Shown: positions 33,334 through 41,708 of the stretch, piece by piece
How the letters are laid out: every line of letters begins with the position of its first letter
Position numbering within the stretch: the first letter of the stretch is position 1
Assembly: GCF_900168065.1 (NCBI RefSeq)
Contig: NZ_FUZZ01000003.1
Span: 434,001 to 498,000, forward strand
Length of the DNA: 64,000 nucleotides
Reading direction: 5' to 3'
DNA from: Chitinophaga ginsengisegetis
GTDB taxonomy: Bacteria > Bacteroidota > Bacteroidia > Chitinophagales > Chitinophagaceae
Translations under genes and position numbers: made by a program
Notes under the pieces: generated by a model
Seen by the model: the letters and a program-made list of their open reading frames with translations, nothing else
What the model was told of the DNA's origin: nothing
Databases searched by the model: none

Positions 33334-34269
33334 ATGCATGCGTTGGAAAAAGAGAAATTGCCCCGCCTCTCTTTAGGAGAAGGAAGAAATATGGTGACAC
33401 ACCTGATGGTCGTTAATCTTACGATTTTCGTTTTCCTGTTTTTTACGCTTGTAATATACCAGATGGAACAGGTGGGTGAACCCCGGTTTCACCAGGATAT
33501 TATGACCTGGCTGAGGCTTCCGGCAGATCCATCCAAATTACTGACCCGTCCCTGGACGCTGGTCACCTCCTTATTTACACACATCAGCTTCTGGCAGATC
33601 TTCTCCAATATGGTGTGGCTGTGGTGCTTTGGCACCTTCATGCAACACCTGGCAGGCTACCAGCGGATTTTACCGTTATATCTCTTCGGAGGTCTCTGTG
33701 GTAATCTTATGTATGTGGCGGCTATGCAGCTGATCCCGTCTTTTCATGCACTCGCTGCCAATGAATATACACTGGGCGCTGCCGGCAGTATTATGGCAAT
33801 AGCTGTTGGCGTTACCACTATCGCTCCGCGCTACCGCATATTCCCTTTACTGGCAGGAGGTATTTCCCTCTGGATCATCACCCTGGTTTTTGTAGCGCTT
33901 TCTGTTGGAGCATTAATGGCGTCCTCCAGCTACGGATACACCTACATCCCGGTACTGGCAGGCGGTGCACTGGCAGGCTGGCTTTATATGTACCAGTGGA
34001 AAAAAGGCAGGGATATGGGCGCAGGCTTCAACAAACTGGCCTTTAAACTCACCCATGTATTTCACCCGGCATCACAACGCATTAACCCGGATGATTTTAA
34101 AAGAAAGAATACTTCCCAGCCGGATGCAGAACAACAACCGTACAGACGCATTGGCAAAGTGCCGGAGCAGAAACTGAACGAAATCCTTGATAAGATCAAC
34201 GAAAACGGTTTGGCGTCCCTTTCTGCAGAAGAAAGAGACACGCTGTTAAGAGCAAGTAAAACAGAATAA
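33334..34269 (+). CDS. Rhomboid-fold protein lacking catalytic residues (predicted pseudoprotease), DUF6576-like tail
   Basis: The 311-residue protein (ATG at 33334; the TTG at 33316 is not needed) aligns with its neighbour through the rhomboid core. But the catalytic Ser is Ala150 (TLGAAGSIMA against TLGASGAVYG), the catalytic His is Leu208 (VLAGGALAG against AHLGGALFA), and the oxyanion His is Gln88 (WQIFSNMVWLW). It should not cleave peptide bonds. After residue 225 comes a soluble linker and a helical C-terminal domain (KVPEQKLNEILDKINENG), as in DUF6576 tails of Bacteroidota rhomboids. Ser152 lies nearby but without a His partner. Confidence 0.88.
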   Translation: MHALEKEKLPRLSLGEGRNMVTHLMVVNLTIFVFLFFTLVIYQMEQVGEPRFHQDIMTWLRLPADPSKLLTRPWTLVTSLFTHISFWQIFSNMVWLWCFGTFMQHLAGYQRILPLYLFGGLCGNLMYVAAMQLIPSFHALAANEYTLGAAGSIMAIAVGVTTIAPRYRIFPLLAGGISLWIITLVFVALSVGALMASSSYGYTYIPVLAGGALAGWLYMYQWKKGRDMGAGFNKLAFKLTHVFHPASQRINPDDFKRKNTSQPDAEQQPYRRIGKVPEQKLNEILDKINENGLASLSAEERDTLLRASKTE

Positions 34270-34306
34270 AAGTATTACGGATTAGAAAATACTTTCACTA
34301 ATAACA

Positions 34307-34353
34307 GGGAAGATGCAGGCACTATAAGACCGCGCGCATCTTCCCTTTTTTTT
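34307..34353 (+). terminator. Terminator of the rhomboid pair
   Basis: GGGAAGATGC pairs perfectly with GCATCTTCCC (10 bp) around a 19-nt loop, followed by eight T. Confidence 0.92.
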
Positions 34354-34392
34354 GTACTTTGAAAATATTAATTCGTAATTGCTTGTCCCCCT

Positions 34393-35490
34393 ATGCTGAA
34401 AATCATTGTACGCCGTACCTTGCTCTGGAGTAACATTTGTTTGGTGGCGGCCCTTCTCCTCAGTACCTTTCTTCCCGGTATCAACCCGGGTAAATGCTGG
34501 CCCGCCGGCTTTTCCGGATTCTTCTTTCCCGTTCTCTTCCCGCTTTGTTTTTTATATACCTGCGTATGGGCATGGTATAAAAAACGGAAATATGTGCTGA
34601 TGAATATAATGGCTATACTCTGTGCAGTGCCCGCAGCATTAACTACCTGGGGCGTTCACATCTTCCGGAAAAATATAATCAGCAAGGAAACCAACAGCAG
34701 GCAGTTTACGCTCATGACCTATAATACCAGCAGTATGGGTTTAGAGAGATATGTAACGGATAAGGACAAGGAAGCGGCGATCTACAACGCCATTGCGTCC
34801 GGCAGCCCGGACATTCTTTGTATGCAGGAGTTTTACACCAACGATACACCCGGTAAGGATCAGCATATGCAACGCATCAAATCCGCCGGGAACTACCCGT
34901 ATCATTACTTCACCGGCGACAAAATCCACTGGGAAAGCTGGCATTACGGCATTGTGCTGTTTTCCCGTTATCCTGTGATCGCTGCCTCGGCAATCCCCTG
35001 CGGGGAAAGCGAAACGGGCAGCGGCAGCACTTTCCTCCGGGCAGATATTGCCATAAAAGGAGATACTATCCGGGTGTTTGCTGTTCACCTCATTTCGTAT
35101 ATGTTTAAAGGTGAGGATTATGAAAACATGAAAGCACCGAAAGGAACCGGCCTGGTTTATAAAATGAGGAGCACTTTCCGGACAAGATCCGCACAGGCGC
35201 TTCAACTGGCAGCGCTGGTTGCCGAAAGCCCTTATCCTGCCATTGTTTGCGGCGATTTCAATGACACGCCTGTTTCGTTCACCTATAAAACCATCAGCCG
35301 CAATATGCAGGATGCATTCCTCAAAACCGGTGTGGGCTGGGGTCGCACACTCTCCTATTTGTCGCCTTCACTGCGGATCGACTACATCCTGGCACAGCCC
35401 CCGCTGACCGTCCACGCAAGTAAGGTTTTTCATCCCCGGCCATCAGAGCATTTCCCGGTTATGGCCTGTCTTTCGTTGAAAAAAAACTAA
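34393..35490 (+). CDS. Endonuclease/exonuclease/phosphatase-family membrane protein, copy 1
   Basis: The 365-residue protein starts with three hydrophobic segments (about 11-30, 38-62, 68-90) and then an exonuclease-endonuclease-phosphatase (EEP) domain facing the periplasm or cytosol. The catalytic blocks are all present: TYNTSSMG (Asn111), the metal ligand Glu146 in CMQEFY, HLISY, CGDFNDTP, LRIDYIL and the terminal SEHFPV. The real substrate could be nucleic acid, sphingomyelin-like lipid or inositol phosphate; the sequence does not decide. A paralogue follows 28 bp downstream. Confidence 0.87.
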   Translation: MLKIIVRRTLLWSNICLVAALLLSTFLPGINPGKCWPAGFSGFFFPVLFPLCFLYTCVWAWYKKRKYVLMNIMAILCAVPAALTTWGVHIFRKNIISKETNSRQFTLMTYNTSSMGLERYVTDKDKEAAIYNAIASGSPDILCMQEFYTNDTPGKDQHMQRIKSAGNYPYHYFTGDKIHWESWHYGIVLFSRYPVIAASAIPCGESETGSGSTFLRADIAIKGDTIRVFAVHLISYMFKGEDYENMKAPKGTGLVYKMRSTFRTRSAQALQLAALVAESPYPAIVCGDFNDTPVSFTYKTISRNMQDAFLKTGVGWGRTLSYLSPSLRIDYILAQPPLTVHASKVFHPRPSEHFPVMACLSLKKN

Positions 35491-35518
35491 CTTTAGTACT
35501 TCAACAAAGTATGACGCG

Positions 35519-36661
35519 GTGCGCTTTTTAAGACTATTTACGAAAGGATTTTTTCTGATCATCAATTTCGCCGTGGTATTACTTTTCCTGGCAGCCTGTA
35601 TGGCACCATATATTTCACCGGCCTGGTTCTGGCCTATCAGTTTTATTACGCTGGCGTTCCCGTTCCTGTTGGCGCTATTAGTGGTATTCCTGATCGGGTG
35701 GCTGTTCTTTAATTATCGCTATACCCTGCTATCCCTGATCGCGCTGCTGCTTGGCTGGAAATCTATCAGCGCGTTTGTGGCCTTTAAAATGCCCGCCGGG
35801 AATAAAGTGGCCACCACTGGCAATACCCTTACCGTAATGAGCTACAATGTAAGCCAGTTTGGACTATACCGCGAAAGAGACAGTAAATACAACCGGCAGG
35901 CCATGTTTGCCATGATCAAAAAACAGGAGCTGGATATCGCCTGCTTCCAGGATTTTTATACCTCCGAAAAGAAAAACGACTTTAATAACCGCGAGGATAT
36001 TTCCCGCGAAATGGAATTGCCTTACCGCTACTTTTCCAGCGATTTTAACCGCGACGGCATGCAGCACTGGGGATCTATCATCTATTCCCGTTTTCCCATT
36101 ATAGCATCCGATAAAGTGAAAATGAGCGTGGGCCCCAGAAGCGAAAGCCTTATTTATGCTGATATCGTAAAAAACCGGGATACCCTGCGGATCATTAATA
36201 TGCACCTGGAATCCTATCGCTTCAACGAAAAAGATTATTCCGCCATCCGGAAGATCAAAAACCAGGAAGACACCGGGCTGAAGGCTACCAAAAGCATTAT
36301 CCAGAAAATGCGGGAGGCGTATATCCGCCGCAGTCAACAAGCCGATATTGTAGGCAATTTTATCCGGCAAAGTCCATATCCTGTGATCGTTTGTGGCGAC
36401 TTTAACGATACCCCGGCGTCCTACACCTACTTTACCATTAAAGGCGATCTCCAGGACGCTTTTCTGCAAAAAGGTTTCGGAATTGGCCGTACTTTTACAG
36501 GGCTTGCACCTACCTTGCGTATTGACTATGTTTTTGTCAGTAACCATTTTAAGGTAAACAGCTTCCGGAAAATTAACTCAGACCTGTCTGACCATTATCC
36601 TGTAATTACCAATCTTAGCCTGATCGGTAGCGGAAAAACAGTAGTAGAAGTAAATAAATAA
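35519..36661 (+). CDS. Endonuclease/exonuclease/phosphatase-family membrane protein, copy 2
   Basis: The 380-residue protein begins at a GTG (no in-frame ATG nearby) and has the same plan as the preceding gene: N-terminal membrane segments (about 11-30, 37-63, 67-90), then the EEP blocks SYNVSQFG (Asn110), HLESY, CGDFNDTPASYTY, LRIDYVFV and SDHYPV. The metal-binding Glu of the family is replaced by Asp145 (CFQDFY), which may change metal affinity or activity. It is probably cotranscribed with copy 1. Confidence 0.86.
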   Translation: MRFLRLFTKGFFLIINFAVVLLFLAACMAPYISPAWFWPISFITLAFPFLLALLVVFLIGWLFFNYRYTLLSLIALLLGWKSISAFVAFKMPAGNKVATTGNTLTVMSYNVSQFGLYRERDSKYNRQAMFAMIKKQELDIACFQDFYTSEKKNDFNNREDISREMELPYRYFSSDFNRDGMQHWGSIIYSRFPIIASDKVKMSVGPRSESLIYADIVKNRDTLRIINMHLESYRFNEKDYSAIRKIKNQEDTGLKATKSIIQKMREAYIRRSQQADIVGNFIRQSPYPVIVCGDFNDTPASYTYFTIKGDLQDAFLQKGFGIGRTFTGLAPTLRIDYVFVSNHFKVNSFRKINSDLSDHYPVITNLSLIGSGKTVVEVNK

Positions 36662-36719
36662 CTGTAACCAATTATGAAAATGTATAATATTTTTAGGGCT
36701 GACCGATGTTGTTGCCTGC

Positions 36720-36748
36720 TTGTACCAGGAAAACAATTTTTATCTTTG
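36720..36748 (+). promoter_or_regulatory. cysS promoter
   Basis: TTG (36720-36722), an 18-bp spacer and TATCTTTG (36741-36748) match the Bacteroidota -33/-7 pattern. The leader to the cysS ATG is about 50 nt. Confidence 0.75.
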
Positions 36749-36804
36749 CCATCCATCAACAAAAAATAAGATGTCAGCTATATGGCATCTGTCATTTACA
36801 GCAT

Positions 36805-38304
36805 ATGTCAGAACTAAGGATATATAATTCATTACACCGTCAGAAAGAAGTATTTACACCTTTACACCCGGGCCACGTTGGTATGTATGTGTGCGGACCC
36901 ACCGTATCCGGCGAATCACACCTCGGCCACGCCCGCCCCTATATTACATTTGATGTAGTATTCCGCTATTTAAAATACCTGGGATATAAAGTACGTTATG
37001 TTCGCAATATTACCGACGCCGGCCACTTTGAAGAAGAAGGCCGCGCGGCGGAAGATAAAATTTCCAAATTTGCCGTACTCGAAAAGCTGGAGCCAATGGA
37101 ACTGGTACAGAAATACACCAATCTGTACCACTGGGCCATGCTGCAGTTCGGCAACCTTGAACCAAGCATAGAACCTACTGCCACCGGGCATATCATTGAG
37201 CAGATTGAAATGATCAAAACGATCATGGAAAAAGGCTACGCATATGAAGTAGACGGCAGCGTGTATTTCGATGTTAAGAAATATGCCGCCAACTACGACT
37301 ACGGTATCCTCAGCGGCCGCGTACTGGAAGATATGCTGGAAACCACCAGGGAACTGGAAGGCCAGGATGATAAACATAACAAAGCAGATTTTGCCCTCTG
37401 GAAAAAAGCACCACCAGAACATATTATGCGCTGGCCCAGCCCGTGGGGCGAAGGTTTCCCGGGATGGCATATTGAGTGCTCTGCCATGAGCGCTAAATAC
37501 CTGGGCGCCCAGTTCGATATTCACGGTGGCGGCATGGACCTCCAGTTTCCACACCACGAATGCGAAATTGCACAAAGCGAAATTGCACATGGCGATATGA
37601 TGGCCCGTTACTGGATGCACAATAACATGATCACCATCAACGGCCGTAAAATGGGTAAGTCTTATGGCAACACCATCAAGCTTACCGAAATGTTCACCGG
37701 TGAAAACCCGCAGCTGGAAAAGGCATACAGCCCCATGACCATCCGCTTTTTTGTGTTGCAAACACACTATCGCGGTACCCTGGATTTCTCCAATGAGGCC
37801 CTGCAGGCCACGGAAAAAGGACTCCAGCGCTTATGGGCAGCTTATGAAACACTGCAGAAGCTGACGTATACCGCAGCCAACGGCCAGGGCATCAATGAAG
37901 AACTGGATAAACAGGTACGTCAGTGGTGCCTGGAATGCCCGGAATTCATGAACGACGATTTCAATACAGCGAAAGTACTGGCCAACCTGTTTGAACTTAC
38001 ACCGGTGATCAACTCACTGAAAGGCGGACAGATAAAAATGCACGAAATCAGTGAAGATACTTTCCAACTGTTACAACAAACCTGGAAAACCTATCTGGTG
38101 GATATTCTCGGCATACAACAGGAATCCATCGCCGGGGAAGATAATAAACTGGATGGCGTATTACAAATGCTGATTGAAATGCGGAAGGAAGCCAAAAGCC
38201 GCAAGGACTATGCAACCTCCGATAAAATCCGTAACGAATTATTGTCTGTAGGCATTCAGCTGAAAGATGAAAAAGACGGTACCGTTTCCTACAGTCTTCA
38301 ATAA
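36805..38304 (+). CDS. cysS: Cysteine--tRNA ligase
   Basis: This class I synthetase charges tRNA-Cys. The ATG at 36805 (MSELRIYNSL) is chosen because a good promoter lies between it and the longer start. The 499-residue protein has the zinc-binding Cys30 (MYVCGPTV), the HIGH-type motif SHLGHA (38-43), WHIECSAMS, the HHECEIAQSE zinc block and a KMSKS-type motif KMGKS (about 281-285). The C-terminal DALR-like and anticodon domains are complete. An M28 peptidase gene follows 20 bp downstream. Confidence 0.96.
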   Translation: MSELRIYNSLHRQKEVFTPLHPGHVGMYVCGPTVSGESHLGHARPYITFDVVFRYLKYLGYKVRYVRNITDAGHFEEEGRAAEDKISKFAVLEKLEPMELVQKYTNLYHWAMLQFGNLEPSIEPTATGHIIEQIEMIKTIMEKGYAYEVDGSVYFDVKKYAANYDYGILSGRVLEDMLETTRELEGQDDKHNKADFALWKKAPPEHIMRWPSPWGEGFPGWHIECSAMSAKYLGAQFDIHGGGMDLQFPHHECEIAQSEIAHGDMMARYWMHNNMITINGRKMGKSYGNTIKLTEMFTGENPQLEKAYSPMTIRFFVLQTHYRGTLDFSNEALQATEKGLQRLWAAYETLQKLTYTAANGQGINEELDKQVRQWCLECPEFMNDDFNTAKVLANLFELTPVINSLKGGQIKMHEISEDTFQLLQQTWKTYLVDILGIQQESIAGEDNKLDGVLQMLIEMRKEAKSRKDYATSDKIRNELLSVGIQLKDEKDGTVSYSLQ

Positions 38305-38324
38305 AATAAATATTCCGGAAGATA

Positions 38325-39317
38325 ATGCGTAAAGCTCTTATTACACTGACAGCGCTGGCCTTACTGGCCGGCGCCTGCCAGCAGAATAGTCAGACAACCG
38401 ATAACACCACCGACAGTACCGGCGACAGCAAAGTGGCGAAAGTGGATGTACCCGTACCTGTTTTCCAGGCAGATTCTGCATATGCGTACACCGCACGCCA
38501 GGTAAGTTTCGGCCCGAGGATACCTAATACGCCCGCACAGGAGAAATGTGCCGGCTGGCTGATCAGCAACTTCCGCAATTGGGCGGATACCGTGTATGTA
38601 CAGCGCACTACTGTTACCGGGCCGAAAAACGAAAAACTGCCCTGTATCAATATCATCGCCAGTTTCAACCCCGCGGCCAAACAGCGCGTTTTGCTGCTGG
38701 CACACTGGGATACCCGTCCCTGGGCGGATGAAGATGCCTTTGATAAAACAAAGAAGCTGGACGGTGCAGACGATGGCGCCAGCGGCGTAGCCGTATTGAT
38801 GGAAGCCGCCCGGCAGTTCCACAAACAAAAACCGGAAACCGGCATAGACATTCTGCTCGTAGACGTGGAAGACTACGGCGCTAAAAATGATGAAAACTCA
38901 TTTTGTCTTGGTACCCAGTACTGGGCTAAAAACCCGCATATTCCCGGCTACAAAGCAAACTACGGGATCCTCCTGGACATGGTGGGTGGACGCGGCACCC
39001 AGTTCTACATGGAAGGCTCCTCCAAACAATACGCAGGCGCACAGATGAAAATGTTCTGGGATGTAGCCAACAAACTCGGCTATTCTGATATATTCCGTTA
39101 TGAAAATAACGGCGCATTTATCACGGATGATCATATCGCGGTAAATACCATCGCGAATATCCCGACATTCGATATCATTGCGTTACAGTCGAACAACGAC
39201 TTTGCCCCTCACTGGCATACACAAAACGACAATATGGATGTGATTGACCGGAAAACGTTGCAGACAGTAGGACAAACACTGTTGCAGGTAATCTATACAC
39301 AGCCGTTTAGTTATTAA
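38325..39317 (+). CDS. M28-family metallopeptidase / glutaminyl-cyclase-like lipoprotein
   Basis: The 330-residue protein has a lipobox (LLAGACQQ, Cys at 18) and an M28 catalytic domain. Metal ligands appear in LLAHWDTRPW (His), DGADDGASG (Asp), the VEDYGAKNDE acidic pair and FAPHWHTQNDN (His). The set and length fit the glutaminyl-peptide cyclotransferase-like branch as well as aminopeptidases, so the exact reaction is open. Lipid anchoring implies action in the periplasm or at the cell surface. It is probably cotranscribed with cysS. Confidence 0.88.
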   Translation: MRKALITLTALALLAGACQQNSQTTDNTTDSTGDSKVAKVDVPVPVFQADSAYAYTARQVSFGPRIPNTPAQEKCAGWLISNFRNWADTVYVQRTTVTGPKNEKLPCINIIASFNPAAKQRVLLLAHWDTRPWADEDAFDKTKKLDGADDGASGVAVLMEAARQFHKQKPETGIDILLVDVEDYGAKNDENSFCLGTQYWAKNPHIPGYKANYGILLDMVGGRGTQFYMEGSSKQYAGAQMKMFWDVANKLGYSDIFRYENNGAFITDDHIAVNTIANIPTFDIIALQSNNDFAPHWHTQNDNMDVIDRKTLQTVGQTLLQVIYTQPFSY

Positions 39318-39378
39318 TAAATTCACTGGAGCTCCGGGGTGAAGGATGATGTGACGTATTAACTTTAAAAAACAGTTT

Positions 39379-40020
39379 ATGCCCAGGTCTAAAAGCACCC
39401 CGGACGCTGTTCCGGTACATTATGTGGCCCATCTCAGCAAGGATAAAAAGCTACAGCAAATTATCACCGGCCCGTTAACGGAGCTGACTATACGAAAAAA
39501 TATCTGCCTGAAACTGATTGGCTCTATTATGAGTCAGCAGCTATCCACCAAAGTGGCAGATGTGATCTATTCCCGGTTTCTTGACCTCTATGGCCGCCGG
39601 GAGCCAACAGCGCAGCAAATACTGGATACCCCGCCGTTAACGCTTCGTGGTATTGGTTTATCCAATGCTAAGGTTACCTACGTGCAAAATGTGGCGGCAT
39701 TCGTTATCGCCGAAAAACTGACCGACAGCAAGCTGAAAAAAATGAGCAACGACGAAGTGATTGCCTACCTCACACAAATCAAGGGTGTGGGCCGCTGGAC
39801 AGTGGAAATGCTGCTGATGTTTCACCTGTGCCGCGAAGATGTATTTGCAATGGACGACTGGGGCTTACAACAGGCCATGATCAAGCTTTACAAACTGGAC
39901 CCGGAAGATAAAAGAGCATTCCGGAATAAACTGGTTAAAATCTCTGAAAAATGGGCGCCTTACCGTACACATGCCTGCCGCTACCTTTGGTCGTGGAAAG
40001 ATAATACCCCGGACAAATAA
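39379..40020 (+). CDS. DNA-3-methyladenine glycosylase, AlkA-like (HhH-GPD)
   Basis: The enzyme removes alkylated purines from DNA as the first step of base excision repair. The 213-residue protein has the helix-hairpin-helix IKGVGRWTVEMLL (about 134-146) and the catalytic Asp in VFAMDDWGLQQ (Asp160 by analogy with AlkA Asp238). SIMSQQLSTKVAD is the usual HhH-GPD entry helix. It lacks the N-terminal AlkA domain found in E. coli and so is of the short type. The alkB homologue follows 41 bp downstream. Confidence 0.92.
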   Translation: MPRSKSTPDAVPVHYVAHLSKDKKLQQIITGPLTELTIRKNICLKLIGSIMSQQLSTKVADVIYSRFLDLYGRREPTAQQILDTPPLTLRGIGLSNAKVTYVQNVAAFVIAEKLTDSKLKKMSNDEVIAYLTQIKGVGRWTVEMLLMFHLCREDVFAMDDWGLQQAMIKLYKLDPEDKRAFRNKLVKISEKWAPYRTHACRYLWSWKDNTPDK

Positions 40021-40049
40021 CTTGACATATACAGTGCGTAGCACGGTTG

Positions 40050-40057
40050 TAAATTTG
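40050..40057 (+). promoter_or_regulatory. -7 box TAAATTTG of the alkB homologue
   Basis: Perfect TAnnTTTG match ending 4 nt before the ATG at 40062, implying a leaderless message independent of the glycosylase gene. Confidence 0.6.
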
Positions 40058-40061
40058 TGTT

Positions 40062-40679
40062 ATGAGTGTGCAGGGAAGTTTTTTCAATGAAGAGGATGCC
40101 GGGAAGATTTCATTACTGAATGGAGAGCTGGCTTACTATCCGCAGTTTTTTAACCTGTCGGAAAGCAACCATTTCATGCAGGTCCTGCAGGACACTATTA
40201 CCTGGAAACAGGAATCCATGAAAATATACGGCAAAGAGGTATTATTTCCACGTTTAATGGCCTGGTATGGCGATGCTGCCAGCTCCTATAGATTCTCCGG
40301 AAATATCTTTTCCCCGGAAGCATGGACAGCCGAATTACAACAGATACGTGACCGCATTACACCGGTGAGTGGCCAGGCGTTCAACAGTGTGTTACTGAAC
40401 CTTTACCGCAATGGTAACGACTCCATGGGCTGGCATGCAGATGATGAGCCGGAACTTGGGCGTAACCCGGTAATTGCCTCAGTAAATTTTGGCGCTACAC
40501 GTCGTTTCCAGCTACGCTATAAAAGTGATCATCAACGGAAATACGAACTATCACTGCAACACGGCTCCCTGCTCGTTATGAAAGGGCCACTACAGGAATA
40601 CTGGGAACACCAGGTTCCCAAAACCACTAAAATATCACACGGAAGAATTAACCTCACCTTCCGGTTTATCCACCCTTAA
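40062..40679 (+). CDS. Alpha-ketoglutarate-dependent dioxygenase, AlkB family
   Basis: AlkB enzymes oxidatively remove methyl groups from alkylated bases with Fe(II) and 2-oxoglutarate. The 205-residue protein has the iron ligands His125 and Asp127 (GWHADDEPELG) and His183 (YWEHQVPK), and the 2-oxoglutarate-binding Arg195 and Arg201 (HGRINLTFRFI). FPRLMAWYGD is the nucleotide-lid block of the bacterial/ALKBH2-like type. Its place beside an AlkA-type glycosylase makes an alkylation-damage repair cluster. A SIR2-like gene starts 15 bp downstream. Confidence 0.93.
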   Translation: MSVQGSFFNEEDAGKISLLNGELAYYPQFFNLSESNHFMQVLQDTITWKQESMKIYGKEVLFPRLMAWYGDAASSYRFSGNIFSPEAWTAELQQIRDRITPVSGQAFNSVLLNLYRNGNDSMGWHADDEPELGRNPVIASVNFGATRRFQLRYKSDHQRKYELSLQHGSLLVMKGPLQEYWEHQVPKTTKISHGRINLTFRFIHP

Positions 40680-40694
40680 AAGACGGCATATACT

Positions 40695-41597
40695 ATGAAA
40701 AACCTTGTATTATTAATCGGAAATGACATCAACAACATCTCCCGCGGTCAAAGCTGGAAAGACCTGCTGCAGGACATTATCACCTTTTGCCACGCCGGAG
40801 ATTGCGTGGAACTGGACGATAAAAAACCATTCCCGCTCCTGTATGAAGAAATCTTTTTAACCGCCAGCAAAAATCACCGGATAAGAGAAAAAGATCTCAA
40901 ATCATTCATCGCTATCAAAGCAGCAGAAATAAAAGCTAACCCGCTGCACAGCGCCATCCGGGAGCTGAAGCCGGCACACATCCTCACTACCAACTATGAA
41001 TTTACGCTGGAAGGACAGATACCATTGGAGAACACCAGTATCATCAAGGAAAAGTTTTACAGCATTTTCAGGAGATATGAAGTAGATGATATCCAATACT
41101 GGCATATTCATGGCGATTGTCTCAACCCCATGAGTATCAACCTGGGATTTGAACACTATGGCGGCCAGTTACAACTGATGCGCAACTACGTGGTGAGCGG
41201 TACCGTGTATTCTTCCAAAGAAGTACCCAAGCCTTCGCTGCTACGGCGTATTCATGCCAGGGAAGTGTATTTTCACTCCTGGATAGATCTCTTCTTTACA
41301 GATGATATCCACATCTTTGGCCTGTCGCTCGATTTTGTGGAAACGGATCTCTGGTGGCTGCTCACGTACAGGGCAAGGCAAAAGTTTCATCATAAAAATG
41401 TGCCGGTCCCCAATCACATCTTCTACTATATTCCGGAAGAATATGTGGCAGCATCTAAATTTAAACTGGACCTGCTCACCGCGAATGATGTAACTATTGT
41501 AAGCCTTCCCGGCAAAGATAAACTGGGCTACTACGAATCTATTATCAAACAAATCGGGAAGGCCCGTCAAACTGTCCACCATAGCAGTACCAGGTAA
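40695..41597 (+). CDS. SIR2-like domain protein
   Basis: The 300-residue protein matches the SIR2_2 type (PF13289). It has an N-terminal nucleotide-binding start LLIGNDINNISRGQSW, LTTNYEFTLE (catalytic Asn100 candidate), YWHIHGD (His139 candidate) and IFGLSLDFVETDLWWLL. In phage-defence proteins such domains hydrolyse NAD+; whether this one does is inference. No second effector or sensor domain is seen. It starts 15 bp after alkB on the same strand, so it may respond with alkylation repair, or the linkage may be chance. Confidence 0.8.
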   Translation: MKNLVLLIGNDINNISRGQSWKDLLQDIITFCHAGDCVELDDKKPFPLLYEEIFLTASKNHRIREKDLKSFIAIKAAEIKANPLHSAIRELKPAHILTTNYEFTLEGQIPLENTSIIKEKFYSIFRRYEVDDIQYWHIHGDCLNPMSINLGFEHYGGQLQLMRNYVVSGTVYSSKEVPKPSLLRRIHAREVYFHSWIDLFFTDDIHIFGLSLDFVETDLWWLLTYRARQKFHHKNVPVPNHIFYYIPEEYVAASKFKLDLLTANDVTIVSLPGKDKLGYYESIIKQIGKARQTVHHSSTR

Positions 41598-41708
41598 TAC
41601 CAGCGCCTAAAAGTGAGACTGGCAGCGTTTTTGCAAAATATGGAGCAATCCTTCAAAAGAGACAACCTCATGACTCCTTTTGTTGTTAATTATTAAAATC
41701 TATATTTT

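Noticed and set aside
36970..37767. 265-residue minus-strand open frame
   Set aside because: Shadow of cysS; antisense composition, no family signature.
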